This document shows positions 1 through 7,690 of a DNA stretch of 64,000 nt, piece by piece. The position numbers and the translations under genes were made by a program. The number at the start of each line of letters is the position of its first letter. The first letter of the stretch is position 1. A model generated the notes under the pieces. It saw only the letters and a program-made list of their open reading frames with translations. It searched no databases and was not told the DNA's origin. Origin of the DNA: Streptomyces sp. man185 (lineage in GTDB: Bacteria; Actinomycetota; Actinomycetes; Streptomycetales; Streptomycetaceae). The stretch spans positions 22,788 through 86,787 of the forward strand of contig NTHE01000004.1 of NCBI GenBank assembly GCA_002551355.1, read 5' to 3'.

Positions 1-1
1 G

Positions 2-1111
2 ATCTACCAGGCCCGGCTCCAGGCCCGCTTCGGCCGCAACTGGCGGCGCAAGGCCCCGGTCGAGTCGATGATGCCGCTGCGCCTGGCGAAGTACGGCGTG
101 CCGCTCGCCGAGACCGGCCCGGCCGGCCTCGCCGCCGCCGGCATCGAGGAGCCGATCCGCACCGCACTCGAACGAGACGGTGCCACCGGTGAGGCACTGG
201 TACTGACGATCGGGCACCAGCGGGCGGGGGAGCGGGGCACCGAAGCTGAGTACCCCGTCGCCGCGGGGCGCGAGGTCTCAGCGGCCGGGCTCGGCGGCCA
301 CATGCAGCAGGCCGCGGCGGTGGCACCGGAGCCGGTTCTCCCGGACGTGGACTACCTGGCGGCCGTCGAGGGGTACGTGGCCCAGCGGGGGCATTTCCCC
401 GACGCCGAGCAGTTCGGGCTCTTCCTCGCCCAGTACGGCGTCGTCGGGCTCTCGACACGCGGGCCTCTGCCCGGAACGCTGCTGGGCCCTGTGCTCGACA
501 CGCTTTGGATCGAGCACCACGAGAGGTTCATCCGCGCCGGCCAGGCCCCGACGGGTGGAGACGACATCCCCACCGAACCCAGGGCCGACGTCGAGGAGCC
601 GCCCGGCTCGGGCGGCGGGCCCAGCGCCTGGTTCGACTCCGAGCACAAGGCACCCGTGGAAGGCGCGACGCAGGACAAGCCCGAAAACCCGGAGGGATGG
701 AGCGGAGCGTCTGGGGACACTGCACCCGACGACGAGCGTTCCCATTCCAGCCCCGTTCCAGAAGCTGCTGCGGTATCTAAGGGAGCGACGGCTGACCGGA
801 CGGGGGAGAGGCGCCGCGTCGCACAGATGCGGATCCCCGAGGGCGAAGAGACCTCCGAGGCGTCGCCTCCCAGCTGCCACCACGACACGCAGCCCGAGCG
901 GGAAGAAGCCCCGGATCGGGAGTCGTCGCCGCTGACAGGAGCGGAGCTAATGGCGGCCCGCTACTGGGAACTGTCCGCCGATGAGCGTTCCAGGTCCGCC
1001 CTTTCCCTCGCACCCCAGCTCGCCGAGGGCACGCCGTACAAGGTTGGAACGGTGCGCAAGTACCTGGGAGACATCAAGCGCGCCGAACGTCAGGCCGCCG
1101 CAGTCGACTGA
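2..1111 (+). CDS. C-terminal part of an unrecognised, probably plasmid-related protein
   Basis: The reading frame is already open at the left edge, so the start lies outside the window; 369 residues are visible. Near residue 24 is a basic-to-hydrophobic stretch (MPLRLAKYGVPL). Around residues 115-165 is a compact predicted helical region (DYLAAVEGYVAQRG, then GPLPGTLLGPVLDTLW). A Pro/Glu/Ser-rich linker of about 120 residues follows, then a short helical C-terminus (ELMAARYWELSADERSRS) ending in an Arg/Lys-rich helix. The style resembles C-termini of DUF2637/SpdB-like proteins of Streptomyces conjugative plasmids, but that is an impression, not a motif match. The repeat-rich stretch starting at 1120 follows directly. 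Function is unknown. Confidence 0.6.
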   Translation: MYQARLQARFGRNWRRKAPVESMMPLRLAKYGVPLAETGPAGLAAAGIEEPIRTALERDGATGEALVLTIGHQRAGERGTEAEYPVAAGREVSAAGLGGHMQQAAAVAPEPVLPDVDYLAAVEGYVAQRGHFPDAEQFGLFLAQYGVVGLSTRGPLPGTLLGPVLDTLWIEHHERFIRAGQAPTGGDDIPTEPRADVEEPPGSGGGPSAWFDSEHKAPVEGATQDKPENPEGWSGASGDTAPDDERSHSSPVPEAAAVSKGATADRTGERRRVAQMRIPEGEETSEASPPSCHHDTQPEREEAPDRESSPLTGAELMAARYWELSADERSRSALSLAPQLAEGTPYKVGTVRKYLGDIKRAERQAAAVD

Positions 1112-1119
1112 GGAACTCG

Positions 1120-1690
1120 TCCCTCCAAAGTCACGGGGAGAGAGGATTCCAGAATGCCCGGCCGCGGTAGGGACCATCGTGGCCCCTGGTGAGTGACGCC
1201 CCGGAGAGGGACTCACCATCGCTGGAATCGCTGCCCTGGCCGCACCCAGAGCCCCTGGGCGTGACTCCGTTTCCAATGGCCGCCATGGAGCGCTGAGCGG
1301 GATTGGAACGAGCTGACCTGCGATTTTCCAGCTCACCATTGAGATGGGAACCCTATCCCGCCCGGCAGGCGGTGCCAGAGATCGGCGGGTACAGGGCGTC
1401 CGACAACGTGAAGCCCAGCACGGGCCGCCGGGACGGTGCACGTACTGAAACTTGGAATCCGCAGGCCACCCCTTTTGGAACACTGGCTGGACGCTACTGC
1501 CACTCACCACACTCTCGCGTGCGAACTGGCCCGGCCCCGAGTCCCGCGCAGAGAAGGCCATTACAACTCACCACGCGGTCGGGGGCCATCCGCCGCTACT
1601 CACCACGGCAGATCATGGTCGCGGGAACCAGGAGAGTCTCGCGAGCCGCCCCGCATCCGTGACGGACAGCCAGCCGCCTTGCTATCAGGT
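1120..1690. repeat. Non-coding stretch with iteron-like short repeats
   Basis: About 570 bases without a convincing gene. ACTCACC occurs at about 1211, 1332, 1502, 1566 and 1598, and in inverted form at 1188. TTGGAA or its complement, with variants, occurs at about 1146, 1222, 1271, 1303, 1325, 1450 and 1476. The density recalls the iteron regions at 7.1-7.5 kb and 18.8-19.4 kb, but no primase gene is attached. It could be a decayed third origin or a regulatory region. Confidence 0.35.
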
Positions 1691-2110
1691 GTCCAAGCTC
1701 ATCAGACGTCCGGCGCGGGTGCGGGAGGTGCAGCGGACTTCGCCGACGAGCCGGGGGAGTGCCCATCGGCCGCCGGTCACAGGTGGGACCCGGGCGAAGG
1801 GGCAGGCATCGGTGGCTACCACCTGGAGGAGGGCGGCGAGGCGGGTGCGTTCGGTCTGGCTCCAGTCGGTGCCAATGCTGCCCGCGTAATGCAGCAGTCC
1901 GTCGTGCCGCTCCCCGACGAGGACGGCCCCGGGCAGGCCAGTCAGCGTCCGTGCCCGGGTGCCCGCCCGCCGATCACGACGTCCGCGAGCCGGTGCACCT
2001 TGATCTCTACCCAGGTCTTCGCCCGTATGCCGGGTTCGTACCGGGAGGTGAGCCGCTTCGCGATCAGTCCTCCGAGCCCCGCGTCGCGGACCATCTGCCA
2101 CCCCTGAGCC
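1688..2110 (-). pseudogene. ATP-dependent DNA ligase, C-terminal remnant (frameshifted)
   Basis: Two minus-strand frames together give the end of a LigC/LigD-type ATP-dependent DNA ligase. The first carries GLIAKRLTSRYEPG and then KVHRLADVVIGG, the region before the OB fold. The second, entered near 1950, carries GAVLVGERHDGLLHYAG and PELVGEVR-like sequence (LPRLVGEVRCTSRTRAGRL), which is the usual ligase C-terminus. The nucleotidyl-transfer domain with its catalytic lysine is absent, and the frame change means no complete protein is made. It is probably debris from an ancestral arm or plasmid-borne non-homologous end-joining gene. The domain is recognised with fair confidence; the exact frameshift position is inferred. 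Confidence 0.55.
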
Positions 2111-2149
2111 CCGTGTCCCGTGACCGCTGGAGGCGTCGACCAGGCGGGC

Positions 2150-2340
2150 CCGTTCAGCCCGAGGTTCGCGTTGGCGCCGGTAGGCGACGACCAAGGCAAC
2201 GAGCGCACCGGCCCCGGCGACCACACCGAAGGAGAGTCTCACCAGCTCGAAGAGGGTATTGGCGTCGAGTTTCGCGCTGCTGTCGATCTCCCGGACCTCC
2301 AGCCCAGCATCAGGCCCCAGAAGACGCGGCTCCCACCGCT
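2150..2340 (-). pseudogene. N-terminal fragment of a pentapeptide-repeat-type membrane-anchored protein
   Basis: The minus strand encodes LFELVRLSFGVVAGAGALVA followed by LVVAYRRQRE. This is the single N-terminal transmembrane helix with a basic cytoplasmic edge that commonly precedes Streptomyces pentapeptide-repeat proteins. The sequence then changes character and runs into the DNA ligase remnant, so only the anchor survives. No start with a ribosome site is evident and the rest of the gene is missing. Function is lost; the family call is inferred from the anchor alone. Confidence 0.35.
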
Positions 2341-2779
2341 GCGCACTACGCGAGGCGGCCGGGGCGTTCTTGCGCGGGTAGGACGGGCGGGTCCGCCACG
2401 GCGTCGGCACGCTCCTGCGCGGCCGGTTCGCCAGCCTGGCCGTCGGCCTGTGGTTCCCCTTGCGGTCCGCGGCCGCCGACGCTCCCGGTGACGGTCCGAT
2501 CCACGCCGGTTCCTCCAGGCCGCGCGGCTGCGCCAGGGAGAGGGCGCTGGAGCCGGCGGAGTTGGGAGCGGAACGGACTGCCCGGCGGGCCGGTGCGCGG
2601 GAGGGGGCGCTGTCCGCCGGTGCGGTGCTGACGGACACGCAGCCCGTCGGGAGGAGCAGAGCGGCGAAGGCGGCGAGCGGAGGCGCAGCTATCCACCATG
2701 GCCGGCGAGGGCCTGAGTTGTCCGGCGGCGCGGCGGGACGTTACCGGTGCGAGTCGGTTCGGGCCGAGTGGATCACTCC

Positions 2780-2980
2780 TCCTGGCACCGCGTTCACCGT
2801 CGCACTGCGGACGATGGCCGCCGAGGGCTGGAAGATCACCCCGCCGACTTGGCCGCCCTCAGCCCGCACCGGCGCGAGACCATCCGCCGCTTGGGTGAGT
2901 ACACCATCGATGGCCTCCAGGTCCCGCCCGAACCATTCGACCCCCGACTCACCCTCCCCGAACCCGGGCCTCACGACTGA
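2780..2980 (+). pseudogene. Tn3-family transposase, C-terminal remnant
   Basis: Two overlapping plus-strand frames together spell the typical end of a Tn3-family transposase. The first gives MAAEGWKITP. The second gives DLAALSPHRRETIRRLGEYT and then PEPFDPRL. A single frameshift separates them around 2850, and no upstream catalytic DDE domain is present. It is therefore a relic of a Tn3-type transposon, consistent with the debris character of the first 3 kb. The call rests on recognising the conserved C-terminal block. Confidence 0.5.
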
Positions 2981-3065
2981 AGGCCCCGCTGCCGAGCCCT
3001 GCCCACCCGACCAGCGTCCGCCACGGTGCCGGAACCGGGCGTCAGAGTGCTCGCTAAACTGCAGC

Positions 3066-3902
3066 ATGAACGGAAACTCTCCCGACAACGAACTCGCCGC
3101 GAACCGCGCCCTCTGGGATGCCCGTGCCCGGGCACACGGCACGACCCCCAACGACATGTTCTACGACGTCGATTCATTCCTGGATGGCCGGCAGACGCTC
3201 TACGGAATCGAGCTAGAGCTGGCCGGTGATGTGACCGGCCAGGACGTGCTGCATCTGCAGTGCCACTTCGGCATGGACACACTCAACTGGGCCCGTCTGG
3301 GTGCCAGGGTCACCGGTGTTGACTTCTCGTCGACGGCGATCGTCCGGGCACGTGAGCTTGCCGAGCGCGCCGGGCTGACTGCCGATTTCGTCGAGGCGGA
3401 CACGCAGGTCCTGCCGTCCGACCTAGCCGACAGGTTCGACCTCGTGATCGCCACCTACGGAGTGCTGTGCTGGATCGGAGACCTTGACGCCTGGATGCGT
3501 GGTGCGGCAATGGCGCTGCGGGCCGGCGGGAGGCTGGTGCTGGTCGATCTGCACCCGGTATTCCAGACCCTGGCGAGCTACGAGCCGCTCATGGCCGACT
3601 GGCCCTACGGCGGAGGAGAGCCCCAGCGCGAGGCCGTAACGGGCACATATGCCGATCCGGACCTGCCTATGTCCGCACAGGAGGTGATCCAGTACCCGCA
3701 CTCCGTGGGCGAGATCGTGACAGCGGCCGCCAGAGCAGGAATGATCATCGACCGGCTCGGCGAGCACACCGAGGCCGAATTCGACGGACGCCGCATCCTG
3801 CCCCAGGAACCCGACGGTACCTACCGGTTTCCCTTCAGTGACACCTTCCTCCCGATCCTCTACTCGCTGCGAGCCGTATCGCCGCGAACGGACACTAGGT
3901 AG
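3066..3902 (+). CDS. Class I SAM-dependent methyltransferase
   Basis: A 278-residue cytoplasmic protein with a Rossmann methyltransferase fold. Motif I is VLHLQCHFGMDTLNWARLGA (about residues 58-77), a variant of the glycine-rich SAM loop in which Cys-His-Phe precedes the glycine. Motif II is VTGVDFSS with the acidic SAM-ribose contact, and motif IV is FDLVIATYGVLCWIGD. The C-terminal half (MSAQEVIQYPHSVGEIV) is the substrate-side cap. The frame is open much further upstream, but the ATG at 3066 is preferred because the earlier part is the Tn3 remnant and the family homology starts just after this codon. The substrate cannot be deduced, and it stands alone between debris and the module 1 genes on the other strand. 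Confidence 0.85.
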   Translation: MNGNSPDNELAANRALWDARARAHGTTPNDMFYDVDSFLDGRQTLYGIELELAGDVTGQDVLHLQCHFGMDTLNWARLGARVTGVDFSSTAIVRARELAERAGLTADFVEADTQVLPSDLADRFDLVIATYGVLCWIGDLDAWMRGAAMALRAGGRLVLVDLHPVFQTLASYEPLMADWPYGGGEPQREAVTGTYADPDLPMSAQEVIQYPHSVGEIVTAAARAGMIIDRLGEHTEAEFDGRRILPQEPDGTYRFPFSDTFLPILYSLRAVSPRTDTR

Positions 3903-4033
3903 CCGTCCCAGCTCAGCACCCCTACGGACAGACGGATCCGTCGGATCCGCCCGGTGCGAACGTCCGTGGGGGAGCGGCTATCGGGCGCTCCGCGACCGGG
4001 TCCACCGCAGATCTCATGGCCGCGGTCGCCGCG

Positions 4034-4435
4034 TCAGAGCGGAAGGGTTATGCCGAGCTCCTGCATCGCGCTCGACGGGGGGCCGCCCTCAGAGCGTTCG
4101 GTCTTGTAGCCCTTCACCCCGACGGCCAGGGTCCGGGGGTCGACCGCCTCGGCGGGGGCCCCGGTGGCGTACAGGCCGTCCGGCTGGGCGTCGCGGTCGT
4201 GCGGCAGGAGCCAGAACACCCTGCGGCGGAACGTCCCCGAGGAGCGCGACGCCTTGGCGCCGGGACCGAGCAGCGCGTAACCGATCATGCGCCCGTCTCG
4301 GTGGTAGGCGGGCTTGCCGCGTCGGGTGGGGAGCCGGTCGAGGCTCTGCCGGACGTAGTCGAGGTCGGTGATCTCTTCCAGCCACACCAGGGCGGTCTCG
4401 TGGCTGATCTCGTCCTCGGTGATCAGGGAGCTCAT
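4034..4435 (-). CDS. Small conserved protein of replication module 1
   Basis: A 133-residue protein without signal peptide or membrane helix. Its start codon overlaps the stop of the helicase gene (ATGA), so the three genes of the module are translationally coupled. It is clearly paralogous to the protein at 15671-16048: both begin MSSL, share a VVWLE/LVWLE block, (F/L)DYVRQ(S/A)LD, GRM(I/V)GY, LLPHDR and GAP(A/G)EAVDPRT. The family is not one I recognise. Conservation as the last gene of both primase modules suggests an accessory role in replication or its control. No catalytic motif is visible. Confidence 0.75.
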   Translation of the reverse strand: MSSLITEDEISHETALVWLEEITDLDYVRQSLDRLPTRRGKPAYHRDGRMIGYALLGPGAKASRSSGTFRRRVFWLLPHDRDAQPDGLYATGAPAEAVDPRTLAVGVKGYKTERSEGGPPSSAMQELGITLPL

Positions 4436-5961
4436 GCGGTCGCCTGCCTCTCATGGTCGGTGAGCAGTCCGATGCCCGGGTAGTACTTGCGCTGGTTGGA
4501 CAGGATCATCTCCTTGGGAGAGGCGAGACCGGCGAGTTCGCGGGCCCGGGCGGCGAACGCCCGGGAGGACATCGGGGGGGCTCCTTCGTGCTGGCACCAC
4601 GAGCGGTAGGCAGCGTACAGGCCAGACTGCTCAGCCCTCAGCTCGGAGCCAAGGGCACAGCACTCCTCGAAGAAGCGGCCCGTGTGGTCCTCGGTCTCCG
4701 CGTAGGCGGTGGTGGCGATGCGGACGCGCTCGGGGCCGGCAAGGTCCTTGTTTCCTGCCAGGTAGCGGCGCGCGCCGTCGATGAGCCAGCCCAGGATCCC
4801 CGCCCCTTCCTCTGTGACGAGGATGTCGGCGAGGTTGTCGATCTTCCGGTCGTCGGAGACGACTCGCTCGAACGGGATGAGGCGCATTCGCCGCCAGAAC
4901 GCGAAGCCTCCCGTGCCGACTTCGGGACGGTGGTTGCCCAGCAGCCAGAGCTTGTGGGTGGGTTGAAAGCTGAAGAAGTCCTGACGCATGCGGCGAGCCT
5001 TGATCCGGTCGCCGCCGGTCAGGAGCTTGACCCGCGCCTCATCAAACTTGTCGCCGTGCTTGACTTCGGAGCAGACGATGACGCGACGGCCGTGCAGCTC
5101 GGCAAGGTCTGTGGGGTGGCCCTCGTAGGGACGCGACATCAGGAAACCGGGTGGGGCCGCGTCCGCGTAGTCGCCCAACAGCTTCATCAGCACGTCGAGA
5201 AGGACGGACTTGCCGTTCTTGCCCGAGCCGAAGAGGAAGGGCAGGACCTGACCGCCCACGTCGCCGGTGACGGAGTAGCCGAGGAGGAGTTGGAGGAAGT
5301 CGATCATCTCCCGGCCCTCTTCGTCCTCACCGAAGGTGTCGGTCAGGAAGCGTTTCCATCGGGGGGTGGGGATCGTCTGCGGTCCGACAGTGGTGGAGCG
5401 GGAGTGGAAGTCTTTGTTCGGGTCGGGAACCTTGATCAGTCCCGTGCGCAGGTCGACGATCCCGTCCGGGGTGCACAGGGCGTAGGCGTCGGCGTCCAGG
5501 CGGGCTGCGTTGAGGACCATGCCGGGGGCCGACTTGGCCTGGGTGAGCATCGCGCTCATGCCGCTGGTGGACAGAGCGCGGCGCCGGTGCTGCTGCAGAG
5601 CCGAGGTTGTAAAGACCCCGCGGGGGTCGTTGGGGGCGATGCTCTCCGCCAGGTCACCCGCAGCCCACAGGATGGTGTCGTCCTCGTCGATCTGCCAACG
5701 GGTGGTGTCCCACCGGTACCAGCCCATGCCGGGAACGTGACGGTAGTCGTTGGAGTAGAGCTTCACGAAGAGCTTCGCGTTGCCGCGGTCGGTCAGGGTG
5801 TCCGGGAGCAGTCCGTGCTGGGTGGCCTCGCCCGGGGGCGCCTGAACGGGGGAGGAGGCTCCCTGAGTCGGCAGGGGGACGGGGCCCTGGCTGCGGATCT
5901 GGGCGGCGACGGAGATCGCGTCGAAGGAGAACAGGGTGTTGTCGTTACCCGGAACGGTCAT
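4432..5961 (-). CDS. P4/D5-type primase-helicase (SF3 helicase), module 1
   Basis: A 509-residue protein of the phage/plasmid DNA primase P4-family C-terminal class. Residues 170-235 form the D5_N-type domain (DLRTG, then RWKRFLTDTFG). Walker A is GSGKNGKS (244-251), a Walker B-like stretch is GRRVIVCSEVKHG (291-303), and the sensor 1 asparagine lies in LWLLGNHRP. Hexameric SF3 helicases of this kind unwind origins of plasmids and phages. The ATG at 5961 overlaps the stop of the upstream primase-polymerase gene (ATGA). The pair divides the functions of a single P4 alpha-like protein: polymerase-primase upstream, helicase here. It is closely similar along its whole length to 16164-17702. Confidence 0.88.
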   Translation of the reverse strand: MTVPGNDNTLFSFDAISVAAQIRSQGPVPLPTQGASSPVQAPPGEATQHGLLPDTLTDRGNAKLFVKLYSNDYRHVPGMGWYRWDTTRWQIDEDDTILWAAGDLAESIAPNDPRGVFTTSALQQHRRRALSTSGMSAMLTQAKSAPGMVLNAARLDADAYALCTPDGIVDLRTGLIKVPDPNKDFHSRSTTVGPQTIPTPRWKRFLTDTFGEDEEGREMIDFLQLLLGYSVTGDVGGQVLPFLFGSGKNGKSVLLDVLMKLLGDYADAAPPGFLMSRPYEGHPTDLAELHGRRVIVCSEVKHGDKFDEARVKLLTGGDRIKARRMRQDFFSFQPTHKLWLLGNHRPEVGTGGFAFWRRMRLIPFERVVSDDRKIDNLADILVTEEGAGILGWLIDGARRYLAGNKDLAGPERVRIATTAYAETEDHTGRFFEECCALGSELRAEQSGLYAAYRSWCQHEGAPPMSSRAFAARARELAGLASPKEMILSNQRKYYPGIGLLTDHERQATA

Positions 5962-7079
5962 GGGCGGTTCCCGCGGTAGAGGGGGCGCTTGAGCCCGGCG
6001 GCGATGCCGCTGCGGATGATCTGTTCGGTGCGGCGCTCCTGACCGGGGCGGGCGGCGACGGCGGCCGCGAGGAGGGACCGTTCGACGTCGTCGCGGGCGA
6101 AACGCCCGGAGGCGACGAGTCCTCCGAGCGTGTAAGCGGCCCGGTTGAGTGCGTCGGAGAACCCGGCCCCCTCGGGGACCTGCCCACACGCCTCTACCGG
6201 GGCCAGCACGGCGGCGAGGGTCTGTTCGCCCTTCTCACGCCCTCCACCGGCAGCCTGAACGGCCTGCTGGGCCCGGGGCGGAACTGAGCGGGGGGCGGGG
6301 ACGTTGAGGGCTGGCAGGTGCCCCGTGCGCTCCAACTCCTGGGCGAGCCAGTCGGGGAGCACGGCCGGGCGGCGGACGGTGCCGATGGGGGTGTAGGTCC
6401 CGGCGGCTGTGGTGGTGCCGGGCGCGATGATGTAGCCGCCGTGTGCCCTGACGTCCACCTGCCACGCCAGGGCACGGCCCTTGCCGGAACCACTCGAGCA
6501 CTGCCAGCGCCGGTTGTCCCCGGTCCGGTACCAGACGTGCAGGCCGCCGGAGGGGGTGCGTACTCGCAGGGTCCCTTCGTCGTCCGCCGGGCTGGGCATG
6601 CCTCTGAGAGCGGCGAGCACGGCGATGGTGTGGAAGCCGTTTGTGAGGCCGGTGAGGTCGACCCGGTCGCTGATGGTGATGCCGGGAAGGAGGCGGTCCC
6701 GGCCCGGCAGGACGGTTCGGTGGGCGTCGACGTCGATGACGACCAGGCCGGCCGGGCCGCAGGAGACGCCGACGCCGAAACGCGGGTTATCCCCCCACCA
6801 CTGATGGATGCGGCGCTGGTCCAGTGTGGCCGCGTGGAAGCCGTGACACCAACGGCCGGCCGGGGGGCAGGGGCAGTCGACGGCCGCGTGCCCGTCTTCG
6901 CGGCAGGCCCGGCAGTTGGCCGCCGGGGTCTTCCTGCCGGGAGCCAGCGGGTGGACAGGCCAGCCCTGGCGGGCACACCACTGGGCGGCGGCCATCGCCT
7001 GCCCGGCAAGTGGTTGGAAAATGGCATCAGGGACTGGATGCAGTGAGTCGCTGTGGGAAAGGTGCAGCTCAGCAGACAT
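5958..7079 (-). CDS. Bifunctional DNA primase/polymerase (PrimPol), module 1
   Basis: A 373-residue archaeo-eukaryotic-type primase with a PrimPol domain (PF09250 class). The first metal-binding pair is D116 and D118 in GLVVIDVDAH, the conserved histidine is H181 in SGGLHVWY, and the third acidic residue is probably D209 in QVDVRAHGGYIIAPG. A small zinc-knuckle-like cluster (C56, C59, C69, C71, C78) precedes the catalytic core. Such enzymes prime and extend DNA at plasmid or integrative-element origins (RepPP-type AICE replication proteins are known). It is the first gene of the module and reads away from the iteron field at 7091-7530, which is the natural place for its origin. Confidence 0.88.
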   Translation of the reverse strand: MSAELHLSHSDSLHPVPDAIFQPLAGQAMAAAQWCARQGWPVHPLAPGRKTPAANCRACREDGHAAVDCPCPPAGRWCHGFHAATLDQRRIHQWWGDNPRFGVGVSCGPAGLVVIDVDAHRTVLPGRDRLLPGITISDRVDLTGLTNGFHTIAVLAALRGMPSPADDEGTLRVRTPSGGLHVWYRTGDNRRWQCSSGSGKGRALAWQVDVRAHGGYIIAPGTTTAAGTYTPIGTVRRPAVLPDWLAQELERTGHLPALNVPAPRSVPPRAQQAVQAAGGGREKGEQTLAAVLAPVEACGQVPEGAGFSDALNRAAYTLGGLVASGRFARDDVERSLLAAAVAARPGQERRTEQIIRSGIAAGLKRPLYRGNRP

Positions 7080-7090
7080 CCTGCCCCCTA

Positions 7091-7530
7091 TCAGCGACTG
7101 AAGCGACTCAACAATGGACTTACCTTAGCGAAGAGTCGCCGGGGTGATGATGAGGCGGCGGCGGAGGTGGCGCGTCCGTGTCGGAGGGGCCTGCGGGGAA
7201 CCGGGACGGGGGCGTACATCCTGGTCAGCGACTCAGCGCCCGAAGCACAGCGACTGACGTTCTTCAGTCGCTGCTTTGAGTCCTCGCGGAAACCCCAGGT
7301 CAGAGGGGCTGAAGTTCCAGAACAGCGACTGAAGCGACTCAAGCCTCCTATATATGACGCGCACACGCACGCGGGAACCCTTCATATACCAGGTTCTTCA
7401 GTCGCTTCAGTCGCTGATGGCTTGTAGAACACGCTCTGACCTGCGGTTTCACATGAGACTGAGGGAGCGACTCAAGAGTCGCTCAGTCGCTGGTCTTCAG
7501 TCGCTGTGTCCGTGCAGCGACTGGACAGCG
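7091..7530. repeat. Iteron field of module 1, core AGCGACT
   Basis: About fourteen copies of AGCGACT or its complement AGTCGCT lie between 7093 and 7522. They include tandem pairs CAGCGACTGAAGCGACTCAA at 7092 and 7323, the inverted form TTCAGTCGCTTCAGTCGCT at 7397, and an inverted pair around 7249-7271. Spacing is irregular and both orientations occur, as in initiator-binding iterons. The field sits directly upstream of the primase-polymerase gene in otherwise non-coding DNA. It is probably the replication origin, bound by the module 1 proteins. Confidence 0.7.
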
Positions 7531-7690
7531 ACCGAAGAGACCGAGACTCCTGGGCCGGAGCCGCTCACCCTGCGGCTCGGGCCTCGCCCATCCGGACACA
7601 TTGCCCACCCTCCGGTGCGCGCTTCCCCTTTGCGCGTTAGAGACGGCGCGGCGCAGGATTACTCCCGGTTCGCCGCATATTGTCTGTTTC

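Noticed and set aside
244..262. TGAGTACCCCGTCG inside the first gene as another box
   Set aside because: Only one half-site is present and it lies within coding sequence.
4453..5979. 508-codon plus-strand open frame opposite the module 1 helicase
   Set aside because: It mirrors the helicase gene, has no recognisable sequence and arises from GC-rich third positions.
7091..7530. Repeats around 7.1-7.5 kb considered as a CRISPR array
   Set aside because: Repeat units are only seven bases, occur in both orientations and at irregular spacing, with no unique spacers of constant length and no cas genes; iterons explain them better.
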